Source: Pseudoalteromonas aliena SW19
Lineage (GTDB): Bacteria; Pseudomonadota; Gammaproteobacteria; Enterobacterales; Alteromonadaceae
Assembly: GCF_014905615.1 (NCBI RefSeq)
Contig: NZ_AQGU01000018.1
Location: 62,001-126,000 of the forward strand
Direction of reading: 5' to 3'
Length of the DNA stretch: 64,000 nt
The notes below the pieces were generated by a model. That model did no database searches. It was not told the origin of the DNA and was given only the letters and a program-made list of their open reading frames with translations. The translations under genes and the position numbers were made by a program. Below are positions 18,243 through 25,928 of this stretch, one piece after another. Position 1 is the first letter of the stretch. The number at the start of each line of letters is the position of its first letter.

Positions 18243-20093
18243 ATGGCTATTAAAAAAACTATCATGACTTTGAGTAAATGTTGCGCAGCGCTAAGTTTAA
18301 TTGTGGCTAGTGTGTGTGTCGCTAACACTCAAAAAACGCAACTATCTATAACTGGTAATACACATCAATTAACTACTTTTACGTCACCGATAGGTGAAGA
18401 ATATAGTTATCAGCAGTTTATTGATAACTACAAAATACCTGGGCTAAGTTTTGCTGTTATTGATGATTATAAAGTGATTTATACTAATTTTGCAGGCGTT
18501 AAAGATACTAAAAGTAAGCAGAAAATTGATCAATTTACTGCTTTCTCAACGGCATCTATTGCAAAACCTGTCACTGCAACAATTGCAGCAATGCTCGCAG
18601 AGCAAGGTAAATTAGATTTAGATACACCTGTGAGTAACTATTTAAAACGCTGGGCGTTACCTTCATCAGTGTTTGAGTCATCAAAAAACCTTTCTATTCG
18701 GCAGTTGTTGTCGCATACCGCAGGGATGAGCCAAGGCGGGTATGCTGACTTTCATTTAGGGGATGATATTCCAACCCTTATAGATGTGCTTGAGGGTAAA
18801 AAGCTACCACGATATAAACGTCCGATTTCGATGCTATTTGCCCCTGACACTGATTGGCAATACAGTGGCGGAGGGTATGTAATAGTACAAGTTGCGATTG
18901 AAGATATAACCGGTAAACCATTGCAAGCATTAGCTCAAAAGATGCTATTTGATCCATTAGGTATGAAAAATACAACGATGTATCAAAATGGAGATAAACA
19001 ATTTTTAACTAATGTTGCGAAGGTTCATGATCGTCAGCAGCAGGTTATAAGAGATGGCATACCAATTTGTCCGCAAATAGCACCATCTGGGCTATGGAGT
19101 ACGCCACAAGACATGGCCAAATTCACAATTGAATATCAAAAGGCGTTAGCAGGTAAAGTAACGTCGGTTATTTCAATGTTCGTAGCACGTACCACTACAG
19201 ATATTCACACGCTTAAAAAAATAGGTGGGTGGTCACCGGGTTGGATGAGATTTGAGGCCAAAGGTAATCTAGAGTGGTTCTCGCATGGAGGCTCAAACAC
19301 TGGTACTGGCGGGCATATTATGTCAACAATGCAAGGTGGTAAAGGCATTATGGTTTTTATGAATGCGACAACAGAGCACAGAAACCCTGCAATAGATGCG
19401 TTTATTGACAGTACGATAAAAAAAATGAAATGGGCACGTGTAATTTCAGCAACAGCAAAACCCCCCAAGCATCAAATAGAGAAAATGCTCGGCAGGTATT
19501 TATCTCAGTTTGATCAAATAGTGACGATTACATTATCAAAATCCGGTAACGGCTTGATATATGAAGATCCCCTTCAAAACAAAAAAGGCGTTAAAATGCA
19601 TTATCAAGGAGGTGGGATGTTTGCTGTAGATAATAACCCTAATCAGATAAGTGTTGTAATGAACCCTTTATCTAATAAATATTTTTTAGTACTAAATAAT
19701 GTCGGGAGTGGTTTAACTGAGCGCGCGATGCGCAAACTTGAAAAAGATGAACAACTTCCTTTTGAAGTAGCAAAACACGCTGATTTTATAAGCACATTAA
19801 AGGCATATAAAGCATGGAAAAAAAACTATCCTGATTCAAAACTTCTTTCAGCTAATGCAATTAATAATGCCGGATATAATGCGTTAGGTAACAAGGACTA
19901 CCAAGTAGCTATAACGCTTTTTAGGGTTTATAGCCATCTATATCCTGATGATGCAAATGCATTTGATAGTTTAGCAGAAGCGTACATGCTCTTTGGAGAT
20001 ACTGTTAATGCGATAGCAAACTATGAGCAATCATTGCAATTGAACCCACAAAATGCAAATGCACAAAAGATGATACATACCCTTAAAAAATAG
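18243..20093 (+). CDS. Exported serine hydrolase (beta-lactamase/class C-like) with C-terminal TPR
   Basis: A 616-residue protein. An N-terminal hydrophobic segment (CCAALSLIVASVCVA) suggests export. Residues about 55-400 form a serine beta-lactamase/DD-peptidase-like domain: Ser105 and Lys108 in TASIAKPVTAT (SxxK), Tyr207 in QYSGGGY (YxN/YxG position), and HGGSNTG as the third box. About 410-500 is a beta-rich lipocalin-like linker, and 545-616 holds tetratricopeptide repeats (GDTVNAIANYEQSLQLNPQNA). Such proteins are esterases, D-aminopeptidases or peptidases rather than proven beta-lactamases. It is divergent from the LytTR/kinase pair. ATG preceded by a weak GAGATG region. Confidence 0.82.
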   Translation: MAIKKTIMTLSKCCAALSLIVASVCVANTQKTQLSITGNTHQLTTFTSPIGEEYSYQQFIDNYKIPGLSFAVIDDYKVIYTNFAGVKDTKSKQKIDQFTAFSTASIAKPVTATIAAMLAEQGKLDLDTPVSNYLKRWALPSSVFESSKNLSIRQLLSHTAGMSQGGYADFHLGDDIPTLIDVLEGKKLPRYKRPISMLFAPDTDWQYSGGGYVIVQVAIEDITGKPLQALAQKMLFDPLGMKNTTMYQNGDKQFLTNVAKVHDRQQQVIRDGIPICPQIAPSGLWSTPQDMAKFTIEYQKALAGKVTSVISMFVARTTTDIHTLKKIGGWSPGWMRFEAKGNLEWFSHGGSNTGTGGHIMSTMQGGKGIMVFMNATTEHRNPAIDAFIDSTIKKMKWARVISATAKPPKHQIEKMLGRYLSQFDQIVTITLSKSGNGLIYEDPLQNKKGVKMHYQGGGMFAVDNNPNQISVVMNPLSNKYFLVLNNVGSGLTERAMRKLEKDEQLPFEVAKHADFISTLKAYKAWKKNYPDSKLLSANAINNAGYNALGNKDYQVAITLFRVYSHLYPDDANAFDSLAEAYMLFGDTVNAIANYEQSLQLNPQNANAQKMIHTLKK

Positions 20094-20236
20094 TGGCTCA
20101 CTATTGTTTGCTAATTTTTGCTTGAGGTTTGTACGTTAGTGGTAGTCACGTATAATTTACTTTATTAAAAACAAAACATACGGGATTGGGATATAAAACA
20201 TTTTCTGGGTATTAAACAGCAGTAAATTAAAGATTT

Positions 20237-20546
20237 ATGATATCCATTTTCACAGAGAAAGAGCATACAATGGAAGAGGTTTTATATCGTTTAAGTTTAG
20301 GCTGTCCTTGGCGTGATTTACCAGCATGTCTCGGCTTATATAATACCGTCTATCTCCGACCTTTGATGGGTCTAGAAAGGCATATTAATACGGCTTTTCA
20401 GATCACTGGCAAAGAATAGCGATACTGAGTGTGAGTTAACCGAATGTAGCTATGGTAAAAGTAATCTACATAGTACAGACAAGGCTTTCAATCAAGAACA
20501 CGCAATTGCTTTAAGTGGTGTGGCAATACAATACTTAAAGCGATAG
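20237..20546 (+). pseudogene. IS5-family-like transposase remnant
   Basis: The first frame (20237-20419) encodes YRLSLGCPWRDLPACLGLYN, a close match to the N-terminal domain of IS5-group transposases (pattern GxxWRDLPxxFGxWNTVYxRF). After a frameshift, 20415-20546 reads DTECELTECSYGKSNLHSTD and EHAIALS, which resembles the following DTEW...GSYxKAHQHSxGA...QAI region that carries the first catalytic Asp. That Asp is not preserved and the frame ends at a stop. The rest of the transposase is absent. This is an old, dead insertion. Confidence 0.65.
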
Positions 20547-20625
20547 CTTTTTATATGAATGGCGATAATTAAAAATCTCATAGTAACGTAATATATTTAA
20601 CTTGAATGCTATAACAAATAGACAT

Positions 20626-20657
20626 AAAAAAAGCGCTGCTCTTAAGCAACGCTTTTT
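20626..20657 (-). terminator. Terminator of gcvR-bcp
   Basis: Arms AAAAAGCGCTGCT and AGCAACGCTTTTT with one mismatch and a 4-base loop; read on the minus strand it ends in a T run, 32 bp past the bcp stop. Confidence 0.75.
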
Positions 20658-20688
20658 AATTTTTAGAGGCCGTTTTTAGAGGGCTACT

Positions 20689-21168
20689 TTAATTTTGAGC
20701 TAAATAATCTAGCACGACTTGGTGATGATCTTTGGTCTTAAATTTATCAAACAAGTGTTTTATTTTTCCGTCTTGGCCGACTAAAAAGGTTAGGCGGTGA
20801 ATACCTTCGTATTCTTTTCCCATAAATTTTTTGTAACCCCATACCCCAAATGCTTCTGCAATAGCGTGATCTTCATCGGCTAGTAAGTCAAAGTTAAGTT
20901 CTTTTTTTGTTTCAAAGTTTTTAAGACGTTTAACTGGATCTGGGCTAATACCTACAACACGGGTGTTAAACTTAGCAAGCTCAGCATGTTGATCGCGTAA
21001 GTTCTCGGCTTGTACAGTACAGCCTGGTGTGGACGCTTTTGGATAAAAATAAACGAGAACTTGTTGCTCTTTTAAAAGCGACGCTAAGCTAATTGATTCG
21101 TCGTTTTGGTTTTGTAAACTAAAAGCAGGGGCTGCGTCGCCAGCTTGTAATGGGCTGATTTTTTTCAT
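20689..21168 (-). CDS. bcp: Thioredoxin-dependent peroxiredoxin Bcp
   Basis: A 159-residue peroxiredoxin of the Bcp/PrxQ group, reducing hydrogen peroxide and organic peroxides in the cytoplasm. The peroxidatic Cys50 is in KASTPGCTVQAENLRD, with the conserved Thr and later Arg. E. coli Bcp has a second Cys five residues on (GCTVQAC); here that position is Glu and Cys50 is the only cysteine in the chain, so this is a 1-Cys type that must be resolved by an outside thiol. It lies 10 bp after gcvR on the same strand, the same gene pair as in E. coli. Confidence 0.93.
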   Translation of the reverse strand: MKKISPLQAGDAAPAFSLQNQNDESISLASLLKEQQVLVYFYPKASTPGCTVQAENLRDQHAELAKFNTRVVGISPDPVKRLKNFETKKELNFDLLADEDHAIAEAFGVWGYKKFMGKEYEGIHRLTFLVGQDGKIKHLFDKFKTKDHHQVVLDYLAQN

Positions 21169-21178
21169 GTTGGTATCC

Positions 21179-21712
21179 TTAACGAATTCGTTTAAAAATA
21201 TAATCTACGTTTAATGTGTGCGAAAGGCTTTCAAAACTAACTTTAAATTGATCTATATCTACGTCAACAGGAATATTAAACTCAAGTTCACAACGCATTT
21301 TTGTATCAGTACTTTCATCATAGGTATCTGACTTTAAAGAGCAAATACTAATGTGGTTGTCGGCAAAAAAACGTGTTACTTTGCTCAGAGTACCTGGCGT
21401 ATCTATTCCTGTGTATTCTAAAGTGTATCCTGCGCAAAACTCACTGGGTGTGTGGCTTGATGTGCGCTTCATCATGGTAAGCAAGCCAAGCTGCATCGCT
21501 TTGGTGGGGATCACGTGTTCAATACGGCTGATTGCTGACATATCGCCGCTTAGCAGCATTATAAAGGTAAATTCGCAGCCTAAAATAGCAATACGGCTGT
21601 CAATTATATTGCAATGGCAATCACTTACTAATTGTGTAAGTTCACTAACAATACCCGGCCTATCTTCGCCAATAGCAGTTAAAACAATTTGATGATTTGA
21701 AAATGCAGTCAT
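21179..21712 (-). CDS. gcvR: Glycine cleavage system transcriptional repressor GcvR-like (ACT domains)
   Basis: A 177-residue protein of two ACT domains: residues 8-80 (VLTAIGEDRPGIVSELTQLV) and 95-170 (YTGIDTPGTLSKVTRFFADN). In E. coli GcvR binds glycine and holds the activator GcvA in a repressing state. The order gcvR then bcp on one strand supports the name. No glycine-cleavage genes are in the window. The GcvR name for this ACT-ACT family is firm; the regulatory role here is inferred from E. coli. Confidence 0.88.
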   Translation of the reverse strand: MTAFSNHQIVLTAIGEDRPGIVSELTQLVSDCHCNIIDSRIAILGCEFTFIMLLSGDMSAISRIEHVIPTKAMQLGLLTMMKRTSSHTPSEFCAGYTLEYTGIDTPGTLSKVTRFFADNHISICSLKSDTYDESTDTKMRCELEFNIPVDVDIDQFKVSFESLSHTLNVDYIFKRIR

Positions 21713-22070
21713 GGGTAAAAATACCTAAGTTACTTTGATTATAACAACTGGGTTGGCAACAACATTAAATACACACAATAAGTTGCATGGCGGCGAAGTT
21801 TAACACAAAACCTTACCTAAACTACAACACAGGCTAATTAAGCAATTTTAAAGTACGGTGTTTCTTGTTTTTACTGGCACAGGAAAGTACCATAGCTAAA
21901 ATTTGTTTATTTGCACTTAGATTTTTCTAAGTTGAAGTGCTGAACTTTATTGCAATTAGACAGCCAAATAATAATGTAGAGTTAATATTGACTTTACACT
22001 GAACCAAATCGGCGTAACCCACTCATATATTTGTTAAAACAATTAAAGGGTACGCTAAGGAGAATTATCT
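21713..22070. other. 358-bp divergent intergenic region gcvR/bamC (no dapA)
   Basis: It must hold the divergent promoters for gcvR-bcp and bamC. In E. coli and many relatives dapA is the first gene of the dapA-bamC operon at this place; here neither frame encodes dapA. I saw no small gene or strong hairpin. A good ribosome site (AAGGAG) lies just before the bamC GTG. Confidence 0.6.
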
Positions 22071-23129
22071 GTGCAGTATTGGATCCCAAAAGCACTTGCA
22101 GTAAGTGTATTGGTAAGTTTATCAGGGTGTAGTGTATTTACTAATAGTGCACATAGTGAGCGTAATTACCGCACACATGAGCCTGTGAAAGCACCCGCGT
22201 CATTATCTCAACCAGCCCAAGATCCGGTTTATAAAATGGAAGTAGGCCAATACGATAATAATCCCGATGCAACTAATTATCGTCCACCTGCTCAAGTACT
22301 TACCGTAGCGAAGGGCAGTTGGGTTGAAGAAACAGATAAAATAGCGCGTGTTTATTTTGATAAAAGCGATGGTATTGCTGATTTAGATACGTTTATTTGG
22401 GACACGATTAAATCAGTGCTAGCCAATAATGAGGCAGCGACCACCAAAGAAGATAAACTATTAGGTGTTATTGAAACTGATTGGTACGCAATAATTAAAA
22501 CTGAGGAAAGCTGGCTTTGGGGCAGCGACAAAAATGCAGACCTAGAAAAATTCAGATTCACAATTGAAGAAAAGTCGCACCAACGAACTGCGTCTTTACG
22601 TGTTGAGCTTATTGATTTTAAAGGTGATAACGCACTTACTGATTTGCTAAAACAGCAATTAGAAGTACGTGCGCTCAATCAAGTAGTGAGTGAGTTTGAC
22701 TATCGTTACCGCCAACTTGAAGTAGAAATGCGTAAACGCCAAGGTGTTATTTCACTTGAAATGGGCTTTGATAATAAAGGTAATGCAGCATTGGTTACTG
22801 AGCAGTCTTATGACGCTGTATTCGATCGCTTTTCTGGCTTTTTAGAGCGTTTATCTTTCACGATTGTTGAAATTAACCAAGAGACAGGTTTAATTACTGC
22901 CGATTATAGCGCACCAGAAACCAGCGTTTGGGATTCAATTTGGGGTGATGAAGTTGCTCAGCTTCCTATTGATGAAGGTCAGTATCAAATTTTAGTAAGT
23001 AAAACTAAAGAAGGCGGTACAAGTTTAACGTGGATGGATGACAAGGGTGAAACGCTTGAGCCAGGCACGATGAATGGGCTGCAACAAGCACTAGAAGCCG
23101 CTCTCATTAAGCGTGGCATTAAAATTTAA
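22071..23129 (+). CDS. bamC: Outer-membrane assembly lipoprotein BamC
   Basis: A 352-residue lipoprotein; start is GTG with AAGGAG about 10 bases upstream. The signal sequence ends in the lipobox LSGC (lipidated Cys at about residue 20), followed by the long flexible N-terminal stretch and two helix-grip domains that BamC (NlpB) uses to sit on BamD in the beta-barrel assembly machine. Its place next to gcvR-bcp matches E. coli gene order, though dapA before it and purC after it are missing here. Length is near the E. coli protein (344). A hairpin terminator follows. Confidence 0.9.
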   Translation: MQYWIPKALAVSVLVSLSGCSVFTNSAHSERNYRTHEPVKAPASLSQPAQDPVYKMEVGQYDNNPDATNYRPPAQVLTVAKGSWVEETDKIARVYFDKSDGIADLDTFIWDTIKSVLANNEAATTKEDKLLGVIETDWYAIIKTEESWLWGSDKNADLEKFRFTIEEKSHQRTASLRVELIDFKGDNALTDLLKQQLEVRALNQVVSEFDYRYRQLEVEMRKRQGVISLEMGFDNKGNAALVTEQSYDAVFDRFSGFLERLSFTIVEINQETGLITADYSAPETSVWDSIWGDEVAQLPIDEGQYQILVSKTKEGGTSLTWMDDKGETLEPGTMNGLQQALEAALIKRGIKI

Positions 23130-23145
23130 ATAATAATAAATTTAA

Positions 23146-23176
23146 CTACAAAAAGGGCGTTAAGCTCTTTTTGTAG
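23146..23176 (+). terminator. Hairpin terminator after bamC
   Basis: Arms CTACAAAAAGGGC and GCTCTTTTTGTAG with one mismatch around GTTAA, starting 16 bp after the bamC stop. Confidence 0.75.
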
Positions 23177-23193
23177 TTTTATAGGTTAACAAT

Positions 23194-24564
23194 ATGTCTC
23201 AATTACCTACCTCAACGCAGTACGATTGGCGTACTTGGTTTACTTTTTTAGTTCCTTCACTTGTTGGCGTTTTTTTGTTTATGACGCCAGTGCCCACTGG
23301 TGAAATAATGACAATACCTATCGCGGTAATGGCCAAAGCAATACAGTCTTATTTTTCAGACTCTGCAAAAATTATTATTACAATAACTATCTGTATAACG
23401 GGCGTACTGTCATTTATAACGAGTGTGTTTAAACCAAAAGTATTGTGTAACATATTCTTAATTAATCATTTATTTAATGTTAGTTGGATTTGGCTGGTAA
23501 CGCGTCTTTTTGGTATGGCATTTGTTTTAATGACCACCTTACAGATTGGACCCCATGCTATTATTTCTGAAAATACAGGTGCACTTGTATTAAACGACTT
23601 GTTGCCCGTGTTATTTTCTGTGTTTATTCTTGCTGGTTTATTGTTACCACTACTGCTTAATTTTGGGTTACTAGAATTAATGGGCACCTTACTTACTAAA
23701 ATAATGCGGCCTTTATTTGGCGTACCTGGACGAAGTGCAGTGAATTGCGTGGCATCTTGGTTAGGGGATGGCAGTGTTGGTATTTTAATGACTGCTCGTC
23801 AGTATGAAGATAAACATTACACACAACGTGAAGCAGCTATTATTGGAACCACTTTTTCAGCGGTATCCATTACATTTTGTTTAGTCGTTATTGGTCAAGT
23901 TAAGCTTGAATACTTGTTTGCTCCGTTTTATTTAACCGTATGTTTAGCGGGTGTAGTCGCTGCTATCATTGTTCCTCGTTTGCCGCCTCTGCGCTTCAAA
24001 AAAGATGTATTAATTGATGGTAGTGCACCTGATGCTAACGCAGAGTTAGTGCCGCAAGGTAAAACATTATTAGGGCACTCTTTAGATGTAGCATTGGCTA
24101 AAGCGCATAAAGCACCTGGTTTTATAGGTACGGTTAAAGAAGGTTTACATAATGCCTTTGATATGGTGTTTGCGGTATTGCCTGTGGTTATGGCTGTAGG
24201 TACATTTGCGTTAATTATTGCTGAATACACGCCTGTTTTTCAATATTTAGGTATGCCGTTCATTCCATTTTTAGAATTACTGCAAGTGCCAGAAGCAGAG
24301 GCCGCAGCACAGACTATTATGGTTGGTTTTGCTGATATGTTTATTCCATCAATTTTAGCCGCAGGTACTATTGAAAGTGATGTTACACGGTTTATAATTG
24401 CAGCGATGAGTGTAACGCAGCTGATTTATATGTCTGAGGTAGGCGCACTTTTACTTGGCAGTAAAATACCGGTAAATATTTTAGAGCTATTTATTATATT
24501 TATTTTGCGAACGCTAATTACTTTACCTGTTATTGCGCTAATGGCGCATTGGTTAGTCGGCTAA
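23194..24564 (+). CDS. YjiH-like membrane protein with nucleoside-recognition (Gate) domain
   Basis: A 456-residue inner-membrane protein with about ten hydrophobic helices. Residues about 150-215 (VLAGLLLPLLLNFG, LMGTLLTKIMRPLFGVPGRSAVNCVASWLGDGSVG) and 325-450 carry the two Gate (nucleoside-recognition-like) segments seen in the YjiH and spore-maturation families. The transported or sensed molecule is not known. It is one gene with its own start shortly after the bamC terminator and ends at a strong two-way terminator shared with the convergent DUF2897 gene. Confidence 0.8.
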   Translation: MSQLPTSTQYDWRTWFTFLVPSLVGVFLFMTPVPTGEIMTIPIAVMAKAIQSYFSDSAKIIITITICITGVLSFITSVFKPKVLCNIFLINHLFNVSWIWLVTRLFGMAFVLMTTLQIGPHAIISENTGALVLNDLLPVLFSVFILAGLLLPLLLNFGLLELMGTLLTKIMRPLFGVPGRSAVNCVASWLGDGSVGILMTARQYEDKHYTQREAAIIGTTFSAVSITFCLVVIGQVKLEYLFAPFYLTVCLAGVVAAIIVPRLPPLRFKKDVLIDGSAPDANAELVPQGKTLLGHSLDVALAKAHKAPGFIGTVKEGLHNAFDMVFAVLPVVMAVGTFALIIAEYTPVFQYLGMPFIPFLELLQVPEAEAAAQTIMVGFADMFIPSILAAGTIESDVTRFIIAAMSVTQLIYMSEVGALLLGSKIPVNILELFIIFILRTLITLPVIALMAHWLVG

Positions 24565-24588
24565 ATAATTTTATATTTAGTACGCATT

Positions 24589-24617
24589 AAAAAGCCCTGA
24601 TTGATCAGGGCTTTTTT
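24589..24617. terminator. Two-way terminator between yjiH-like and DUF2897 genes
   Basis: A 13-bp perfect stem (AAAAAGCCCTGAT/ATCAGGGCTTTTT) with a 2-base loop, flanked by A and T runs so it works in both directions. The minus-strand DUF2897 stop codon (24605-24607) lies inside the stem. Confidence 0.85.
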
Positions 24618-24751
24618 GTGTCTGTTGTATTTTTAATATCGGTATCGGGTTTTTTGAACTCCATTTTTGCAGAGTACTTAACCAGCGCGATATTACCAAT
24701 AACAACGGCGAAAACACCAGCTACGATTATAAAAATTTGCCAAGTTTGCAT
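24605..24751 (-). CDS. Small membrane protein, DUF2897 family
   Basis: A 48-residue minus-strand gene. It starts MQTWQIFIIVAGVFAVVIGN, a single transmembrane helix (about residues 5-25), then LVKYSAKMEFKK and a polar tail rich in Lys, Asp and Thr. This matches the small DUF2897 proteins of Alteromonadales and vibrios (50-60 residues, function unknown). A GGAAAT ribosome-like site lies 5' of the ATG. Its stop codon is inside the shared terminator stem, which is unusual but also fits a compact convergent pair. Confidence 0.7.
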   Translation of the reverse strand: MQTWQIFIIVAGVFAVVIGNIALVKYSAKMEFKKPDTDIKNTTDTKKP

Positions 24752-24918
24752 AATGATTTCCTTACTTTTCAACAATTTTAAGTGTGACCGTTTTGACTTG
24801 TAACATCAATAAAAGATCAACACGCCCTCATCTCAGGATAATAAACTTATCTCAAGCTGATATGTGCAATGAGAGAAAAGTGTCGGTTGTTTATAGAGTG
24901 CTAATAGGAATCAATAAC

Positions 24919-24964
24919 TAACCTGAACTCTGGATAGTAAATCTCTTAACCAGAGTTAAGGTTA
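24919..24964. mobile_element. 46-bp palindromic element, internal-deletion relative of 15461-15603
   Basis: Almost perfect palindrome with ends TAACCTGAACTCTGG and its inverse CCAGAGTTAAGGTTA. Read on the minus strand, its first 30 bases match the left 30 bases of the 143-bp copy with one difference, then jump to the other terminus. It therefore looks like that element with the middle removed. Confidence 0.75.
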
Positions 24965-25012
24965 ACTAGTTGAATTGCATTTAGTTATTTTATTGGTGCA
25001 AATTGAGCATTA

Positions 25013-25028
25013 ATAAGTTGCTTATTTA
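25013..25028. promoter_or_regulatory. Dyad ATAAG-TTG-CTTAT, second copy
   Basis: The same 16 bases as at 18176-18191, here 64 bp upstream of the mlaC-like start codon. Confidence 0.3.
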
Positions 25029-25092
25029 TGCCTTTTTTGTTGCGTATGCTTCGCGTAAATTACAGCAATATTAATCATACAGACAATTTATT

Positions 25093-25686
25093 ATGAAATT
25101 CATTAAGCTATTATTAGTTGTAACTGCATTTTTGAGCAGTTCACTTTTTGCACAAACACAACAATCTCCTGACAGACTTTTGGAATCAGTTGCAGATACA
25201 TTATTTGCTGACATTGCTAAAGTAAATAGCAATGGGAATGCAAGTAAAGAGGCAATGTCTGAAATAGTCGAGAAACGTTTAATGCCACATATAGACGTTA
25301 AATTTGTGTCATTTAAATTATTAGGTAAACATATTAAAGGAATTGAGCGCGAGCAAGCTGTTCAGTTTATTGGTGCGGTAGAGCATTATTTAACAGGTAC
25401 CTACGCAAGCGCATTAATGAAATACACGGGTCAAAAAGTTGTATTTGAACGTAACAATACAAAAAGCGATTCTGAGTACGCAACCGTTAATACACAAATT
25501 ATTGAACCAAATGCACCAACAATCGACTTGAGCTTTAAGTTACGATTAGGTAAAAATAATGAGTGGAAAGTATACGATATTGTTGCTGAGGGTATTTCGT
25601 TACTCAGTGCTAAGCAAAAAGAGATTATTCAGCGTATTTCGGACGTAGGTTTAGAGCAAGTTACCAGCGAGCTGAAAAAGAAATAA
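25093..25686 (+). CDS. mlaC: MlaC/Ttg2D-family periplasmic phospholipid-binding protein (orphan)
   Basis: A 197-residue protein with signal peptide MKFIKLLLVVTAFLSSSLFA. The mature part has the MlaC/Ttg2 family pattern: an N-terminal helix (DRLLESVADTLFADIAK), LMPHIDVKFVSFKLLGKH, EQAVQFIGAVEHYLTGTYASAL and a final NEWKVYDIVAEGISLL stretch. MlaC ferries phospholipids between the outer-membrane MlaA and the inner-membrane MlaFEDB transporter. Here no mlaA or mlaBDEF gene is near, so it is a lone copy and may be a second MlaC or a functional paralogue with another lipid partner. The family call is good; the symbol is by homology only. Confidence 0.8.
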   Translation: MKFIKLLLVVTAFLSSSLFAQTQQSPDRLLESVADTLFADIAKVNSNGNASKEAMSEIVEKRLMPHIDVKFVSFKLLGKHIKGIEREQAVQFIGAVEHYLTGTYASALMKYTGQKVVFERNNTKSDSEYATVNTQIIEPNAPTIDLSFKLRLGKNNEWKVYDIVAEGISLLSAKQKEIIQRISDVGLEQVTSELKKK

Positions 25687-25728
25687 AATAGTTGTCTGGC
25701 TCTGATTAAGTCCTACTCCAACCAAAAA

Positions 25729-25761
25729 AACAGCCAATTTCCTATGGACTTGGCTGTTTTT
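25729..25761 (+). terminator. Terminator after the mlaC-like gene
   Basis: Arms AACAGCCAA and TTGGCTGTT with a 12-base loop and a T run, 43 bp after the stop codon. Confidence 0.75.
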
Positions 25762-25928
25762 ATATTCTTCAGTGAAGTAATCCAAAAGGATTGTAGTTAT
25801 TCATCAATTTTGCGCTAGTAGCTAAACAAAGGTGTGCTAGAATATTGCCTCTTTGATTAAGCGTGGTGTCAGCTAAAAGCTGCTATAACTGACTGTCTAC
25901 CCAAGTACACTGGAGTTGTGTTGTTTTA

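Larger units (their letters stand above)
20094..20688. other. Gene-poor stretch with a decayed transposase
   Basis: About 595 bp between the serine hydrolase and bcp. It holds the transposase relic (20237-20546) and the bcp terminator. I see no intact gene and no clear terminal inverted repeats for the relic. Confidence 0.6.
24752..25092. other. 341-bp intergenic region with a palindromic element and a dyad
   Basis: Holds the DUF2897 start region, the 46-bp palindromic element (24919-24964), the shared dyad (25013-25028) and presumably the promoter of the mlaC-like gene. No other open frame of note. Confidence 0.6.

Noticed and set aside
18243..20093. True beta-lactamase resistance gene
   Set aside because: It has the SxxK fold motifs but a YSG in place of YxN, a C-terminal beta domain and TPRs, as in non-lactamase serine hydrolases; resistance should not be claimed.
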